Source of the DNA: CAVWSM01 sp963798505
Lineage (GTDB): Bacteria > Actinomycetota > Actinomycetes > Jiangellales > Jiangellaceae
Assembly (NCBI GenBank): GCA_963798505.1
Contig: CAWCTX010000005.1
Span: 682,001-746,000 of the forward strand
Direction: 5' to 3'
Length of the DNA: 64,000 bases
Shown here: positions 47,463 through 56,564 of the stretch, one piece after another
Layout: each line of letters begins with the position of its first letter
Position numbering within the stretch: position 1 is the stretch's first letter
Translations under genes and position numbers: made by a program
Notes under the pieces: generated by a model
Databases searched by the model: none
What the model saw: the letters and a program-made list of their open reading frames with translations, nothing else
What the model was told of the DNA's origin: nothing

Positions 47463-48212
47463 GTGGCTGACCACGAACCTACGACGGCGCCTACAGGCGT
47501 GGCACGCGTGCTGGACCAGATGCAGGGCCGGCTCGACGCGCTTCCGGTCGGGTCGAGCCGGCGGGCGTTTCTCGGCACCTACCAGCGCACCACGGCCGCT
47601 GTCGGTCGGGCGATCGAGGGCGGCATCTTCGAGGACGCGGAATGGGTCGAGGAATGGGATGTGGTGTTCGCCCAGCTCTACCTCGACGCACACGACGCCG
47701 GTCTCGCCGGTGAGCCCGTGCCCCGCCCATGGCGGCTCGCCTTCCACGCGTCGCCGGAGCTGCACGCCCTACGACACGTGCTCCTCGGTGTCAACGCCCA
47801 CGTCAACTTTGACCTGCCTCAGGCTCTGCTGGCCGTGATCACTATCGAGGAGTTCGACGACCCATTGCTCATGGAGCGCCGGCGCCGCGACCACGAGCGG
47901 ATCGATGGAGTTCTTGCCTCGCGAGTCGCCGCCGAGGACAACGAGCTCGGGCCTGGCTTGCTGGTCGACCGGCTGCTCACACCCTTCAACCGGCTTGGCA
48001 CCAAGCGCTTCCTGAAGGAGGCGCGGCGCAAGGTGTGGCACAACACGTACGAGTTGCAGGCCGCCCGGGTGGCCGGACCGGACGCCTACCGGACCCGGCT
48101 CGCGGAGCTCGAGCTGCTCAGCGCGGCCAAGATTGCCGATCTGTTGGAGCCGGGCCAGGTCCTGCTCCGCCTCGCGGTTGCCGGATTCGGGGTCACGCTG
48201 CCACCGCCGTGA
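47463..48212 (+). CDS. DUF5995 family protein
   Basis: 249-residue soluble helical protein of the DUF5995 family, function unknown. Characteristic segments are RRAFLGTYQRTTAAVGRAIE, RPWRLAFHASPELHALRHVL, LGVNAHVNFDLPQALLAV and NTYELQAARVAG. The conserved His/Asn residues in HVLLGVNAHVNFDL look like a possible ligand or metal site. GTG at 47463 follows GGGGGAGGAG. Divergent from the SARP-type regulator across 66 bases, so regulation by it is plausible but unproven. Confidence 0.85.
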   Translation: MADHEPTTAPTGVARVLDQMQGRLDALPVGSSRRAFLGTYQRTTAAVGRAIEGGIFEDAEWVEEWDVVFAQLYLDAHDAGLAGEPVPRPWRLAFHASPELHALRHVLLGVNAHVNFDLPQALLAVITIEEFDDPLLMERRRRDHERIDGVLASRVAAEDNELGPGLLVDRLLTPFNRLGTKRFLKEARRKVWHNTYELQAARVAGPDAYRTRLAELELLSAAKIADLLEPGQVLLRLAVAGFGVTLPPP

Positions 48213-48223
48213 GCGGGCCAACC

Positions 48224-48400
48224 ATGAACCTGCGTACTTGCGCCCGACGGATCGGTATCTCTCTCACGACAGGCGTGGCGTCGCTCACCTTGCTCGCTGT
48301 GACCGCGTCGTCCGCGAGCGTGTCCGGGCTCGTCGGTGAGCCGCTGGTGTGGAGGGACGGCCCCAGGGTCCGCGCCGCGGTGGACATGGCCTGCAGCTGA
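48224..48400 (+). CDS. Short exported peptide, unrecognised
   Basis: 58 residues beginning 12 bases after the DUF5995 stop. It has a convincing signal-peptide shape (RTCARRIGISLTTGVASLTL, LAVTASSASVSG), then a short tail ending DMACS. No ribosome site stands out and no family is known. It could be a chance ORF. Confidence 0.35.
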   Translation: MNLRTCARRIGISLTTGVASLTLLAVTASSASVSGLVGEPLVWRDGPRVRAAVDMACS

Positions 48401-48558
48401 CCTGGCTCGCCCGCGTCGTCGAGCGTGAACCGTCGCCGCCATCAGCAACGTAACGCGAGCGAGGGGGCTTGCTTCAAGCCACCCAAACGTGCTGACCATG
48501 ACTCGTTCGCTGAGCCGATCACGGCCAGAACCTATGGAGCCAGGAGCGGGGAGCGGCG

Positions 48559-50027
48559 ATGACTGAGCACGCGGTGGTGATCGCAGGAGGCGGCCCAACC
48601 GGGCTGATGCTGGCGGGCGAGCTGACGTTGGCGGGTATTGACGTCGTCATCGTCGAAAGGCGCGCCAGCCAGGATCTCGACGGCACGCGAGCCGGGGGTC
48701 TTCACTCGCGCACCATCGAGGTGCTCGACCAGCGCGGCATCGCCGATCGGTTCCTCTCGGAGGGCCAAACGCATCCGTTTGTGGGCTACGCCGGGACCTT
48801 CTTGGACATCAGCGACTTCCCCACCCGCCACAACTACCTCGTCGCGCTCTGGCAGAGCCACTTCGAGCCCATCCTGGCTGGCTGGATCGATGAGCTCGGG
48901 GTCCCGATACTTCGTGGCTGCGAGGTGGTGGGCTTCGCGCAGGACGACACGGGCGTCGACGTCGACGTGTCCGACGACACGTCGATCCGAGCCGAGTACC
49001 TCGTCGGGTGCGACGGAGGGCGCAGCCTGATCCGCAAGGCGGCCGGCATCGACTTCCCCGGGTGGGACCCGACGAGCAGCTTCCTGATCGCCGAGGTCGA
49101 GATGGACGAGGAGCCGGAGATCGGCATGCGGCCCGAGGGTGGTGGCATCGGTCCCGTCAACCGGGAGGAGGGCGGAGGGCCGTACGGTGTCGTACTGCTC
49201 GAGAAGCACGTCGGACACACTAGCGAGCCCACCCTGGCGGAGCCTCAGCGAGGCGCTCGTCGCCGCCTACGGGACGGACTACGGGGTGCACAGCCCCACG
49301 TGGATCTCCCGGTTCACCGACATGACCCGGCAGGCGGCGTCGTATCGCGAGGGACGCGTGCTGCTCGCAGGCGACGCCGCCCACGTGCATGGCCCGCAAG
49401 GTGGACAGGGCCTCAACACGGGCGTGCAGGATGCCGTGAACCTGGGATGGAAGCTGGCCCAGGTGATCAACAGGACATCACCCGAGAGCCTGCTGGACAC
49501 GTACCACGCCGAACGGCATCCGGTCGGTGCCCGGGTGTTGCAGAACACCATGGCGCAGGTCGCGCTCAGCCGCATCGACGAGCGCAGCCAGGCGCTCCGC
49601 GACACCATGCTCGAGCTGCTGACCATGGACGAGCCCCGCAAGCGCATCGCCGGGATGATCTCCGGTCTCGACATCCACTACGACCTCGGAGAGGGACACC
49701 CGCTGCTCGGGCGGCGCATGCCCGACCTCGACGTGCACACCGCGGACGGTCCAACGCGCGTCTTTACCCTGCTGCACGACGCCCGGCCCGTGCTCCTCAA
49801 CCTCGGTGAACCCGGCGGTTTCGACATCTCTCCTTGGGCGGATCGTGTCCGGCTGGTCGACGCCAGGCACGACTGGCGTGTGGGAGCTCCCGGTCCTCGG
49901 CGAGATCGATGCGCCCCCTGCCGTGTTGATCCGACCCGACGGGCATGTCGCCTGGGCAGGAGACCTCACGGACCCAGAGCTGCCTCGAGCACTTGCGACC
50001 TGGTTCGGAGCGGCCACTCCGGCTTAG
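48559..50027 (+). CDS. FAD-dependent aromatic monooxygenase (rifampicin-monooxygenase-like), two frame breaks
   Basis: About 488 residues when repaired. N-terminal Rossmann motif VVIAGGGPTGLMLAGELTLA; DGxxSxxR-type motif VGCDGGRSLIRKAAGI; and the second FAD motif LLAGDAAHVHGPQGGQGLNT, then GVQDAVNLGWKLAQV. The C-terminal thioredoxin-like domain ends VLIRPDGHVAWAG. Extra bases near 49235 and 49878 split it into three frames, each matching the family. Homologues hydroxylate polyketides, phenols or rifamycins; the substrate here is open. Preceded by GGAGCGGGGAGCGGCG. Confidence 0.85.
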
Positions 50028-50240
50028 AACCCGGCGGCCGAGCGCCATCACACCGATCACCTCCGTGCCGGTCGGGGACGCCCCCGCCATAGCCGAATCG
50101 TCTGCTGAGCATCGAAGAGCCGCCGCCTAACTCGCCCGGCACCGGACGGCGTGCTCGACCTGGCCTCTGAGCCGAGCGCGAAGAACGAGCGCATGCATCC
50201 GACGCCGTCGAATTACTGGGGGTTCAACTCGATCGGCACT

Positions 50241-50258
50241 GGTACCATAACTTGTACC
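50241..50258 (+). promoter_or_regulatory. Putative operator of the YefM-YoeB operon
   Basis: GGTAC (50241-50245) and GTACC (50254-50258) form an inverted repeat with eight bases between, 22 bases upstream of the antitoxin ATG. YefM-YoeB pairs autoregulate through TGTACA-type palindromes, so this is the likely binding site. Confidence 0.5.
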
Positions 50259-50279
50259 ACTCACGAAGCGAGGATCCGC

Positions 50280-50525
50280 ATGGCAGTGACAGCAAGCGAG
50301 GCCCGCAAGGGCCTGTTCCGGTTGATCGAGAAAGTCAACGAGGACCGCACCCCTATCGAGATCACCTCGCGGCGCGGCGATGCAGTGCTGCTGTCCCGCG
50401 CGGACTACGAGGCACTCGAGGAAACCGCGCACCTGCTGCGCGTCCCGGCCAACGCCAAGCGGCTGGTCGAGAGCCTGCAGCAGGCGCTGTCCGGTCAGCG
50501 CGACCAGCACGACCTCGCGCGGTGA
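50280..50525 (+). CDS. yefM: Antitoxin YefM (Phd/YefM family)
   Basis: 81-residue antitoxin. The N-terminal DNA-binding part starts AVTASEARKGLFRLIEKVNE and continues PIEITSRRGDAVLLSRADYE. The C-terminal part (ETAHLLRVPANAKRLVESLQ) is the flexible toxin-binding segment. GTGA overlap with the toxin gene fixes the operon. It represses its own promoter together with the toxin in known systems. Confidence 0.94.
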   Translation: MAVTASEARKGLFRLIEKVNEDRTPIEITSRRGDAVLLSRADYEALEETAHLLRVPANAKRLVESLQQALSGQRDQHDLAR

Positions 50526-50779
50526 GGCTGGTCTTCACACCTCACGGCTGGGAGGACTACACCCACTGGCTCGCGGCCGACGGGGCCACCCTCAAGCGCA
50601 TCAACCGCCTGATCGACGACGCGCTGCGCGACCCGTCCACCGGCATCGGCAAGCCCGAGCCGCTGCGCCACATGCTGGCCGGCGCCTGGTCACGAAGGAT
50701 CAGCGAAGAACACCGACTGGTCTACCTCGTCGACGGCGACGAGCTCGCCATTCTGCAGGCACGCTTCCACTACAAATGA
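50522..50779 (+). CDS. yoeB: Toxin YoeB (Txe/YoeB family mRNA interferase)
   Basis: 85-residue ribosome-dependent mRNA interferase. Key residues are visible: the N-terminal LVFTPHGWEDYTHW, the KRINRLIDDALRDPSTGIGK helix, PEPL, and the catalytic block WSRRISEEHRLVYLV (Glu and Arg), with His-Tyr at the end (ARFHYK). Full length, so likely active when free of YefM. GTG overlaps the antitoxin stop. Confidence 0.95.
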   Translation: MRLVFTPHGWEDYTHWLAADGATLKRINRLIDDALRDPSTGIGKPEPLRHMLAGAWSRRISEEHRLVYLVDGDELAILQARFHYK

Positions 50780-51336
50780 ACGTTCGCATCCGCCCGCCCA
50801 CTCCGCGAAGCAGCCTGGATACGGCTGGGATTCCTTTGCGAAGTCCAAGCATGCGGAGCTTCGGGCTTCAGTTGACGGGGTCACCCCGACGGCGGGAATC
50901 GACGTCGAGGGGTGCCTCAAGCTCGTTGCCCACTCGGAGGAGAGGGACGGAGCGACTTTGAGTCGCCTCAGACAGCGAGGCTCCGTCATGACGCAGCGGC
51001 CAGCGTGAAGCTGCACGGCTCCCGGTTCGAGCGCGTCGACCTCAGGCGACTCGCCGTTCCGCACCATCAGTACGGAAACAGCCGAGGTCGCGGTCGCGCC
51101 AGTTCACCTGGATCGCCCTGCCACCTCGTGTCCGTCGGCGGACGCAGAGGTGGGCGCTCATGCGTTGCTCGCTTGAATCACGCGGGGGTCATCGGCGACG
51201 GCTCGCGCGAGATTGCGGTCGCGGTCCCGCGGACGCGCGGTCCGGCCCTGAGCTCCCGGAGTGTTCCCACGCTGTTCCCAAATCGGGTAGCAAGAAGGGC
51301 CCCTTCCTGCGTTTCCGCAGGTCAGAGGCCCTCAAA
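50780..51336. other. Long stretch without a supported gene
   Basis: 557 bases between the toxin gene and tRNA-Leu. Open frames here are short and without family resemblance. A plus-strand stretch around 50835-51005 reads continuously (KHAELRASVDGVTPTAGIDV, then EGCLKLVAHSEERDG) but has no start or match I know; it may be debris of a lost gene next to the toxin-antitoxin and tRNA. Confidence 0.4.
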
Positions 51337-51339
51337 TGG

Positions 51340-51424
51340 TGTCCGAGGGGGGACTTGAACCCCCACGCCCTTAACGGGCACTAGCACCTCAAGCTAGCGC
51401 GTCTGCCTATTCCGCCACCCGGAC
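51340..51424 (-). tRNA. tRNA-Leu (GAG)
   Basis: Class II tRNA with a long variable arm. The acceptor stem is GTCCGGG with CTCGGAC (one G-T pair), discriminator A, and a CCA is encoded next to it (51337-51339). The anticodon stem CTAGC/GCTAG encloses loop TTGAGGT, so the anticodon is GAG, reading CUC and CUU leucine codons. The T arm is GGGGGTTCAAGTCCCCC. Confidence 0.95.
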
Positions 51425-51525
51425 TTCCCGACGGTTCACCGCCGGTGTGCGCGGGCAACTCTAGCAACTGCCCACTTCCGCGGCCAAACCCCGACCGGTC
51501 CGCGGCGCAGGGCAGGATGACCCCC

Positions 51526-52830
51526 ATGACGCAGCCCGATGCCGAGGTCGTGGACCTCTGTCGCGACCTGATCCGCATCGACACCTCCAACTACGGGGAC
51601 GGCAGCGGGCCGGGGGAGCGGGTGGCCGCCGAGTACGTCGCCGCGCAACTTTCCGAGGTAGGGCTCGAGCCGCAGCTCTACGAGTCGGCGCCGGGCCGCA
51701 CCACGGTGGTCGCCCGCATCGACGGCGTCGACCCGTCGCGCACCGACGCGCTGCTGGTGCACGGCCACCTCGACGTCGTCCCGGCACAAGCGAAGGACTG
51801 GACCTACGACCCGTTCTCCGCGGAGGTCGCCGACGGGTGCGTGTGGGGCCGCGGTGCGGTCGACATGAAGGACATGGACGCAATGATCCTTTCTGTCGTA
51901 CGCGACCGGCTGCGCACCGGCCGGCTGCCGCAACGCCCGGTCGTGCTCGCCTTCCTCGCCGACGAGGAGGCCGGTGGCGTCATGGGCTCGCACTGGATCG
52001 TCGACAATCATCCCGAGCTGTTCGAGGGCTGCACCGACGGGGTCAGTGAGGTGGGCGGGTTCTCGCTCACGCTGCCCAGCGACCGTCGGGCCTACCTTGT
52101 GCAGACCGCGGAGAAGGGCATCGTCTGGATGCGACTCGTGGCCGACGGTACGGCCGGTCATGGGTCGCTGCCCAACGACGACAACGCGGTGACCGAGCTG
52201 GCGGAGGCGCTGGCGCGCATCGGGCGCTACGAGTGGCCCGTCCAGCTCACCGACACCATGCGGCAGTTCTTCGACATGATGTCCGAGGCGCTGGGCGAGG
52301 AGCTCGACCCGCACGACCTGCCGACGCTGCGCAAACACCTCGGCTCGGTCGCACGCATCGTGCAGGCGACCACGCGCAACACCACCAACCCCACCGTCCT
52401 CAGCGCCGGTTACAAGACCAATGTCGTGCCCGGCCGGGCCCAGGCGGAGGTTGACGGGCGCTTCCTGCCCGGTGGCGCCGACGAGTTCGAAGCGACGGTC
52501 GCCGAGCTGCTGGGTCCACGCGTACGGATCGAGTCCGCACACCGCGACATCGCCCTGGAGACGCCGTTCGAAGGCCGTACGGTCGACGCGATGCGCGAGT
52601 CGCTCGTGGCCGAAGACCCGGGCGCCCTCGTCGTGCCGTACACGCTGTTCGGCGGCACCGATGCCAAGGCGTTCTCCAAGCTCGGCATCCGCGGGTACGG
52701 GTTCTCGCCGCTGCGGCTGCCGCCCGAGCTCGACTTCGCCGGGATGTTCCATGGCGTCGACGAGCGGGTCACCTTGGACGGGCTGAGGTTCGGCGCGCGG
52801 GTGCTCGACAGGTTCCTCGACCTTGCCTGA
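51526..52830 (+). CDS. M20 family metallopeptidase
   Basis: 434-residue M20/M25/M40 amidohydrolase-type peptidase with a dinuclear zinc site. Visible ligand motifs are LLVHGHLDVVPAQ, WGRGAVDMKDMDAM and AFLADEEAGG (catalytic Glu and metal ligand); the last ligand is in GMFHGVDERV. The central dimerisation domain carries AGYKTNVVPGRAQAEVDGRF. ATG at 51526 is chosen; ATG at 51517 is nine bases upstream in frame. It sits between tRNA-Leu and a two-component operon. Substrate unknown. Confidence 0.92.
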   Translation: MTQPDAEVVDLCRDLIRIDTSNYGDGSGPGERVAAEYVAAQLSEVGLEPQLYESAPGRTTVVARIDGVDPSRTDALLVHGHLDVVPAQAKDWTYDPFSAEVADGCVWGRGAVDMKDMDAMILSVVRDRLRTGRLPQRPVVLAFLADEEAGGVMGSHWIVDNHPELFEGCTDGVSEVGGFSLTLPSDRRAYLVQTAEKGIVWMRLVADGTAGHGSLPNDDNAVTELAEALARIGRYEWPVQLTDTMRQFFDMMSEALGEELDPHDLPTLRKHLGSVARIVQATTRNTTNPTVLSAGYKTNVVPGRAQAEVDGRFLPGGADEFEATVAELLGPRVRIESAHRDIALETPFEGRTVDAMRESLVAEDPGALVVPYTLFGGTDAKAFSKLGIRGYGFSPLRLPPELDFAGMFHGVDERVTLDGLRFGARVLDRFLDLA

Positions 52831-52840
52831 CGGCTCTGGA

Positions 52841-52926
52841 GTCGATCACGTTCACGTGGTCACCCTGGTCCGTGACAGGCCTGCAGGCCGCGTTCAGACC
52901 GGGTTGACCACGTTAACGTGATCGAC
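52841..52926. terminator. Nested inverted repeat after the M20 peptidase
   Basis: Outer arms of 22 bases (52841-52862 and 52905-52926), starting GTCGATCACGTT, pair with one mismatch. Inside lies a perfect 12-base palindrome GGCCTGCAGGCC. The structure begins 11 bases after the M20 stop, so termination is likely, but its size and symmetry are more than a terminator needs. Confidence 0.6.
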
Positions 52927-53004
52927 CCGGCGCAGAATCCTGTGGCTAGCCCCCGGTCGGGGCCGATGCTGACAGCATGGCCTTTGTCCGGGGCTGTCCC
53001 TAGC

Positions 53005-54213
53005 GTGAGTGACGTGACCTACACCCGCCGTCTCTGGCGCGACCTCGCCCACCTCGGGTTGGGCCTACCGCTGGGCATCGTCTACTGCGTCCTGACGATC
53101 GTGCTGGTGGCGTTGTCGATCGGGCTGCTGCCGTTGGGGCTGCTGGGGCTGGTGCTGTTCAAGCCCACCGCGATGCTCACCCGCAGCTTCGCGACGATCG
53201 AGAAGGCGCGGTTCGCGGAGGTGCTGGGGGAGCACATCGACGTGCCGCCGCAGCCGCGGCGCACCGGGCTGCTCGACGAGCTGCGGTCCGGGCGTAACTG
53301 GCGCAACGTTGTCTACTTCGCGCTCGCCATGCCGGTGATGGCCTTCTGCGCCTACGCAATCGTGCTCGGTCTCATCGGCCTGGGCGTCGCCGGGCTGGTC
53401 GTCGTACCGCTGGCGGACCTGCTGATCAGCGACATCGGACTCGGCGCTCGCCTGGTGCTGTGGGCCGCATGCGCAGTCCTCGCGCTGATTGCGGCGCCAG
53501 GAGTTGCGCGCGGTTTCGTCAGTGCGCAGACCGTTCTTGCGCGCTTCCTGCTCGGTCGTGGCACCGAGGAGGAGCTCAGTGAACGCGTCGAAACCCTCAC
53601 GGTGTCACGCGAAGCGCTGGCCGCGGCGGCGGACTCCGAGCGGCAGCGCATCGAGCGCGACCTGCACGACGGTGCGCAGCAGCGCCTGGTCGCGCTGGCG
53701 ATGAATCTCGGTATCGCCAAGGAGAAGCTCGCGGACAACCCGGGCGCCGCAGAGGAATACGTTGCCCAGGCGCACGACGAGGCCAAGGCGGCGCTCGCCG
53801 AGCTCCGCAACCTCGCACGTGGCATCCACCCGGTCGTGCTGTCCGACCGTGGTCTCGACGCCGCCCTCTCGGCCGTCGCGGCGCGCTCTCCGGTACCCGT
53901 CCAGGTCGACGTCGATGTGCCCAAACGGCCATCCGCGACGGTGGAGGCGGTGGCCTACTTTGTGGTCACCGAAGCGCTCGCCAACGTCGCTAAGCACTCC
54001 GGCGCCCGGCGTGCCGTTCTGTCCGTCCGCCGGGTCGGCGACGTGCTACACGTCGTCGTCACCGACGACGGTCACGGCGGAGCAGACCCCGCGCTCGGGA
54101 CCGGACTCGCCGGCCTGGCCGGCCGTGTCAAGGGCGCCGACGGCGCCATGCACCTGTCCAGCCCGGCGGGTGGCCCGACGACCCTGACCGTGGAGCTGCC
54201 ATGCGCGTCGTGA
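53005..54213 (+). CDS. DesK-type sensor histidine kinase
   Basis: 402 residues. An N-terminal Sensor domain with two helix pairs (LGLGLPLGIVYCVLTIVLVA and VYFALAMPVMAFCAYAIVLG, among others) sits in the membrane. The HisKA_3 phosphoacceptor is ERDLHDGAQQRLVALAMNLG, and the ATPase domain has VVTEALANVAKHSGA and VVVTDDGHGGAD. The start is uncertain: GTG 53005 or 53014, or ATG 52966. It overlaps the response regulator by 13 bases. With the DUF4097 gene it forms a three-gene operon, probably sensing envelope state. Confidence 0.92.
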   Translation: MSDVTYTRRLWRDLAHLGLGLPLGIVYCVLTIVLVALSIGLLPLGLLGLVLFKPTAMLTRSFATIEKARFAEVLGEHIDVPPQPRRTGLLDELRSGRNWRNVVYFALAMPVMAFCAYAIVLGLIGLGVAGLVVVPLADLLISDIGLGARLVLWAACAVLALIAAPGVARGFVSAQTVLARFLLGRGTEEELSERVETLTVSREALAAAADSERQRIERDLHDGAQQRLVALAMNLGIAKEKLADNPGAAEEYVAQAHDEAKAALAELRNLARGIHPVVLSDRGLDAALSAVAARSPVPVQVDVDVPKRPSATVEAVAYFVVTEALANVAKHSGARRAVLSVRRVGDVLHVVVTDDGHGGADPALGTGLAGLAGRVKGADGAMHLSSPAGGPTTLTVELPCAS

Positions 54214-54845
54214 TCGCCGAGGACTTGGTGCTGCTCCGCGAGGGCATCGCCCGGCTGCTCCAAGACGCCGGCTTCGACGTCGTCGCCCAGGTGTCCGACG
54301 GTGAGCAGCTGCTGCGCGCGGTCGAGCAGCATCGGCCAGACGTGGCCGTGTGCGACGTAAGGATGCCGCCGACGTTCACCGACGAGGGCATCCGCGCCGC
54401 CTTGGTCGTGCGGTCGCAGTGGCCGGACACTGCGGTGTTGGTGCTGTCGCAATATGTCGAGGAGCGCTACGCCGTCGATCTCGTCGCGCAGGACACGAGA
54501 GGCGTCGGCTATCTCCTCAAGGACCGCGTTGCCGACGTCTCCGACTTCGTCGAAGCCGTCCGGCGCGTAGGCCAAGGTGGCACCGCGCTCGACCCGGAGG
54601 TCGTGTCCCAGCTGCTCGTCCGTTCCCGCCGCCGGGACCCGCTGCAGTCGTTGAGCCCGCGTGAGACCGATGTGCTGCGGCTGATGGCCGAAGGCCGTAC
54701 CAACTCGGCGATCAGCGCGACCCTGCACGTCACGGAGAGCGCAGTCGAAAAGCACGTGTCGAGCATCTTCCTCAAGCTCGACCTGCCCCCGGTCGACACC
54801 GACCACCGCCGGGTGTTAGCCGTCCTCCGGTTCCTCGAGTCCTGA
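54201..54845 (+). CDS. LuxR/NarL-type response regulator
   Basis: 214 residues. The receiver domain has acidic residues E7 and D8, phosphoacceptor D52 in VAVCDVRMPP, and K106-type Lys in GYLLKDRV. The C-terminal GerE helix-turn-helix is LSPRETDVLRLMAEGRTNSA, then VTESAVEKHVSSIFLKL. Partner of the DesK-type kinase whose gene it overlaps. Targets unknown; the following DUF4097 gene is a likely one. Confidence 0.94.
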   Translation: MRVVIAEDLVLLREGIARLLQDAGFDVVAQVSDGEQLLRAVEQHRPDVAVCDVRMPPTFTDEGIRAALVVRSQWPDTAVLVLSQYVEERYAVDLVAQDTRGVGYLLKDRVADVSDFVEAVRRVGQGGTALDPEVVSQLLVRSRRRDPLQSLSPRETDVLRLMAEGRTNSAISATLHVTESAVEKHVSSIFLKLDLPPVDTDHRRVLAVLRFLES

Positions 54846-54859
54846 CTGGAGCCCTTGAC

Positions 54860-55719
54860 ATGACTACGACCTTCCCCACTGCGGACCAGGCAAGCAGCCC
54901 GACGCCGCGCGGGCGCAGCCCGTGGCTGGTCGTCGGCGCTGTGTTGGCGGTGCTCGGCATCATCTGGGCGGCGATGAACATCAGCGGTTTGCTCCTCCGG
55001 CAGACCGCGACCGAGTCCGCCTCGGTGGCCAGCGCGGCGCGGCTCGTCGTCGACCTCGACAGCGGCGACATCCGGCTGACCGCAACTGAGGGCGACGAGG
55101 TCGACTATCAGGCGAGACTCGTCTGGTCGTACGACCGGCCAGAGGTGCAAGCGTCGACGCGTGGTGACGTCCTCGAAATCAGCGCCGGCTGCGACACCGA
55201 ATGGATCGGCTGGTGCGAAGTCGACCTCGACATCTCTGTGCCGGCCGGTGTGGTCGTCGAGGCGCGCACGTCGTCCGGCGACGTCCGCGCCTCCGGTCTG
55301 GACCAGGGGCAACACTGCGGTCCAGCTCGGGTGACGTCGTGGCCGAGCAGATGACCGGGCGACTGGACCTGTCGACGAGCTCGGGTGATGTCCAGGCAGT
55401 GGACGCCACGGGCGATGTCGTGATGCGAACGAGCTCTGGCGACGTCACGGGGGACAGGCTCGGCGGCGAGCGGGTCGACGGGCGGACCAGCTCCGGTGAC
55501 GTCGTGCTCGACTTCGTTGACAGCCCGCGTGACGCGACTGCGCAGACCAGCTCAGGCGATGCGACGGTGACGGTGCCAGAAGAGGCCGGGATCGCCTATC
55601 GGGTCGACGTCGAGTCCGACTCCGGCGACGACACGATCGGCGTCGCGTCCGATCCAGATTCGCCGCGCTCGATCACGGCGCGGACGAACTCCGGGGACGC
55701 GCGGGTGGTCTACCGCTAG
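54860..55719 (+). CDS. DUF4097 family repeat protein, one frame break
   Basis: About 286 residues when repaired. One N-terminal helix (WLVVGAVLAVLGIIWAAMNI) anchors an extracytoplasmic beta-solenoid made of about eight repeats with the core SSGDV (RTSSGDVRASGL, STSSGDVQAVDA, RTSSGDVTGDRL and so on). One G is missing in GGGG at 55306-55309: the frame ends LDQG and resumes ATLRSSSGDVVAEQ. It lies 14 bases after the response regulator in the same operon. DUF4097 proteins often accompany envelope-stress systems; the role is unknown. Its stop overlaps the DUF5703 stop (CTAG). Confidence 0.83.
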
Positions 55720-55898
55720 CCGGTGCGGACCACCCGCATGATGCGGCGGCGGAGGACGACCTTGCGGCTGCCGTCGGGGAACAGCCGCAGCCGGTCGAGC
55801 TCCCAGTGGCCGTACTCAGCGTGCTCGGTGAGCAGCCGGCGTGCCTCGCCACGCGTGGTGCCGCGGGGCAGCGCCAGCCGCAAGAACTCGTACTCCAT
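55716..55898 (-). CDS. DUF5703 family protein
   Basis: 60-residue actinobacterial DUF5703 protein. The whole length matches the family pattern: MEYEFLRLALPRGTTRGEAR, RLLTEHAEYGHWELDRLRLF, PDGSRKVVLRRRIMRV. Very basic, no membrane helix. Function unknown. ATG at 55898 starts the conserved part; in-frame TTG 55901 and upstream codons are alternatives. Convergent with DUF4097 (four-base overlap). Confidence 0.88.
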   Translation of the reverse strand: MEYEFLRLALPRGTTRGEARRLLTEHAEYGHWELDRLRLFPDGSRKVVLRRRIMRVVRTG

Positions 55899-55961
55899 CA
55901 ACGCCCATGCTGGCACGTGGGCCCTGTGTGGCGCCCGCATTCGCGGATAGGGTCGTGATCC

Positions 55962-56564
55962 GTGACCGATGAGCCGACCCCGACCGCCAGCGATGTCCGC
56001 GCCGCCGCCGAGGCCCTCAAGTCCGCGATCGACGCGCACCTGGCGGCGGTCGAGCGGAGCACGGGCGAAGGCGACCTGAGTGTGCAGGAGTCGTACGACG
56101 CGCTGCATCGCAAGTCCGAGACCTACGACGATCTGCTGTTCGACGTCTATGACGAGGTGACCCCATGGGAGTACGCAAAGGCTCCCGAGCTGGGTGACGC
56201 GGCGGCCGAGGGCGAGCTGCGCAGGTTTGCGCTACTGCTGCGACGTGACTACACGCTCGACGATGCCGACTCCCTGCTGGCGGCCGGGCACGAGGCCTAC
56301 ACCGAGGTGTGGCCGCAGGAGCAGGAAGGGACGATCAACGGCGACGTGGCGACGCCGGCCCGCGCGATCTATCAGCTGATCCATGCCTACGGCCCGGACG
56401 GGCTGGCCGAGCGAGCGGAGCGGGCCGGACTTCGCCCGCACGGCGGTTCGGTCTGGGTGCAGGCGGTGTCCGAGGACGACGACAGCCTCGACGCCGATGA
56501 CCCGTTCGCCATCTCCGACGAGGATGCGCTGATCTACCGCCTCGACGAGGTCTATGAGGACTGA
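55962..56564 (+). CDS. Conserved acidic hypothetical protein
   Basis: 200 residues, strongly acidic, no signal or membrane helix. The N-terminal half is helical (VRAAAEALKSAIDAHLAAVE, then SYDALHRKSETYDDLLFDVY). A central RRDYTLDDADSLLAAGHEAY and the tail DDPFAISDEDALIYRLDEVY are distinct. I do not recognise a functional family. Start GTG at 55962; divergent from DUF5703, convergent with the HHH protein (13-base overlap). Confidence 0.75.
   Translation: MTDEPTPTASDVRAAAEALKSAIDAHLAAVERSTGEGDLSVQESYDALHRKSETYDDLLFDVYDEVTPWEYAKAPELGDAAAEGELRRFALLLRRDYTLDDADSLLAAGHEAYTEVWPQEQEGTINGDVATPARAIYQLIHAYGPDGLAERAERAGLRPHGGSVWVQAVSEDDDSLDADDPFAISDEDALIYRLDEVYED

Noticed and set aside
42414..50027. A biosynthetic gene cluster around the SARP-type regulator, exporter and FAD monooxygenase
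   Set aside because: No core synthase, ligase or tailoring set is present; the genes are suggestive only by proximity.
50690..51067. Minus-strand ORF of 125 residues overlapping the toxin gene
   Set aside because: Its N-terminal part has no family match and its C-terminal part is the antisense of yoeB.
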